Part shown: positions 5,694 through 6,446 of the stretch, one piece after another
Layout: every line of letters begins with the position of its first letter
How positions within the stretch are numbered: position 1 is the first letter of the stretch
Assembly: GCA_003487005.1 (NCBI GenBank)
Contig: DNFG01000417.1
Location: 14,272-20,717 of the forward strand
Direction: 5' to 3'
Origin: Bryobacterales bacterium
GTDB lineage: Bacteria > Acidobacteriota > Terriglobia > Bryobacterales > Bryobacteraceae
Length of the DNA: 6,446 bases
Notes under the pieces: model-generated
Told to the model about the DNA's origin: nothing
The model's database searches: none
The model's input: the letters and a program-made list of their open reading frames with translations, nothing else
Program-made: the position numbers and the translations under genes

Positions 5694-6218
5694 ATGACCC
5701 ACGAGCAACTCACCCAGATGATCGGCACGGCCACCCACGACGTGTTCTCCACCATGCTCGGCATCGAACTCGAAGATGGCGAATCCTACGTCGATGACGC
5801 ACCCCCCGCCCCCGCCGAAGGCGTCCTCGCTCTCGTTGGGCTCGCCGGCACTTGGGCCGGTTCCGGCACCGTCGCCTGCTCCGCCACTCTCGCCCGCCAC
5901 ATATCCGGCCAACTGCTGATGCAGGAGTTCCAGCACGTCGACGAAGAGGTCCTCGACGCCATGGGCGAGGTCTGCAACATGATCCTCGGCAACGTTAAAA
6001 CGCTCCTCGAGGAACACCTCGGCCCCATGGGCCTCTCCATCCCCACCGTCATCTTCGGCCGGAACTTCACCACCCGCAGCGTCGCCAAAAGCCAGTGGAG
6101 CGTCGTCAAATTTAACTGCGCCGGCGAGGTCCTCGAAGTCCACCTCTGCCTCGTCCCCAGCCGCGAAACCAGCGTGACCCACCGCCACCCGGCCGTCCTC
6201 TCCCTCAATAACAGTTGA
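5694..6218 (+). CDS. cheX: CheX-type chemotaxis phosphatase (CheC/CheX/FliY family)
   Basis: 174 residues, slightly longer than a typical CheX of about 150-160. The key signature is on the predicted central helix: EEVLDAMGEVCNMILGN (84-100) holds D88-x3-E92-x2-N95, the pattern in which the Glu and Asn carry out dephosphorylation of phospho-CheY in the CheX/CheC family. Only one such active-site helix is seen, as in CheX; CheC usually has two. The N-terminus (THEQLTQMIGTATHDVFSTMLGIEL) and the strand ALVGLAGTWAGSGTVACS (46-63) also fit the family fold. It probably dimerises and acts in the cytoplasm on the adjacent receiver. The last roughly 20 residues (after CLVPSRE) are polar and not family-conserved as far as I can tell. 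Its stop codon TGA overlaps the probable ribosome site of the next gene. Confidence 0.9.
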   Translation: MTHEQLTQMIGTATHDVFSTMLGIELEDGESYVDDAPPAPAEGVLALVGLAGTWAGSGTVACSATLARHISGQLLMQEFQHVDEEVLDAMGEVCNMILGNVKTLLEEHLGPMGLSIPTVIFGRNFTTRSVAKSQWSVVKFNCAGEVLEVHLCLVPSRETSVTHRHPAVLSLNNS

Positions 6219-6220
6219 GG
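6217..6220 (+). promoter_or_regulatory. Short ribosome site overlapping the cheX stop codon
   Basis: GAGG (6217-6220) begins within the cheX TGA (6216-6218) and lies 8 bases before the ATG at 6229, a normal spacing. The overlap suggests that translation of the CheW-like gene is coupled to that of cheX. Confidence 0.5.
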
Positions 6221-6228
6221 CCCCGGTC

Positions 6229-6446
6229 ATGGATACCCTCCTCCTCCCACGGGCCGCCAGCTACCTCGTCATCCGCCTCGCTGGCCGCGAGTTCGCCCTC
6301 GACGCCACCCAGGTTCAAGGCATGGTCCAGGCCCGCGGGATCGACCTCCTCTCCCGCCCAGGCTCCGTTCACCTCCTCGGCTTCACCATTCGCGTCGTCG
6401 AACCCCACGAAGCCCTCCGCCTCCCCGCCCCAGCCGTCACCGCCCG
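6229..6446 (+). CDS. CheW-like coupling protein, 3'-truncated by window edge
   Basis: 72 codons are visible before the window ends. The start MDTLLLPRAASYLVIRLAGREFALDA matches the first strands of a CheW domain (YLVFRLxGxEFALD), followed by a helix or loop (QVQGMVQARGIDLLSRPGS) and a strand LLGFTIRVVEPHEALRLP like the CheW segment that ends in D-LRxRLGLP. CheW proteins link CheA kinase to chemoreceptors. The segment between LLGF and RVVEP appears too short to hold the usual NLRGxxxPV loop. It is 10 bases from the CheX gene on the same strand, which strengthens the call. It could be a stand-alone CheW-like protein or the N-terminal part of a larger one; the missing end decides. Confidence is moderate because the sequence is short and divergent. 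Confidence 0.66.
   Translation, partial: MDTLLLPRAASYLVIRLAGREFALDATQVQGMVQARGIDLLSRPGSVHLLGFTIRVVEPHEALRLPAPAVTA

Noticed and set aside
4815..6230. A 471-codon open frame on the minus strand running antisense to the dehydrogenase end, the receiver and the CheX gene
   Set aside because: Its composition is a Gly/Glu/Asp/Ala-rich shadow with no recognisable motif, it spans three well-supported genes and their ribosome sites, and long antisense frames are expected in GC-rich DNA with C/G-ending codons.

Overview
This 6.4 kb, GC-rich, almost gap-free bacterial window carries nine protein-coding genes, two of them cut by the window edges. I see no rRNA, tRNA, CRISPR array, insertion sequence or attachment site, and no gene-free stretch longer than about 70 bases. 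Codon use is strongly biased to C or G in third positions throughout, so nothing looks recently imported. The style of the proteins suggests an acidobacterium of the Bryobacter/Solibacter type: an MNRREWL-type twin-arginine leader on a metal-binding secreted protein, scattered small operons, and an orphan CheY/CheX set. That placement is inference and no marker gene here proves it.

Layout. 1-1212 (+): purA, adenylosuccinate synthetase, missing about its first 31 residues. 1209-1658 (-): a small four-helix DUF1648-type membrane protein that converges on purA; the two genes share a CTAG in which both stop codons lie. A 56-base divergent gap (1659-1714) holds candidate promoters for both directions. 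1715-2518 (+): a SAM-dependent methyltransferase with an N-terminal four-cysteine zinc-site pattern. It converges, with a 26-base overlap, on a minus-strand pair: an SDR oxidoreductase (3357-4133) followed after 3 bases by a predicted exported protein (2493-3353) with a heavy-metal-binding domain and two copies of a His-rich beta domain. Divergent from the SDR, after 18 bases, is a tartrate/D-malate dehydrogenase-family beta-decarboxylating dehydrogenase (4152-5222, +).

The right end is a signalling cassette on the plus strand: a stand-alone CheY-type receiver (5289-5660), a CheX-type phosphatase (5694-6218) and the beginning of a CheW-like scaffold protein (6229 to the edge). The spacing of 33 and 10 bases suggests one operon. 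In the expected logic a CheA-type kinase elsewhere would phosphorylate the receiver, CheX would remove the phosphate, and the CheW-like protein would couple kinase to receptors or to another partner. No kinase or receptor is visible here, but the operon continues past the edge.

The points most worth a second look are the duplicated His-rich domain in the metal-binding protein, the CheW-like protein that seems to lack the NLRG loop, and the compact promoter region at 1659-1714, where transcripts may be leaderless. I found no clear evidence of an entirely new system.
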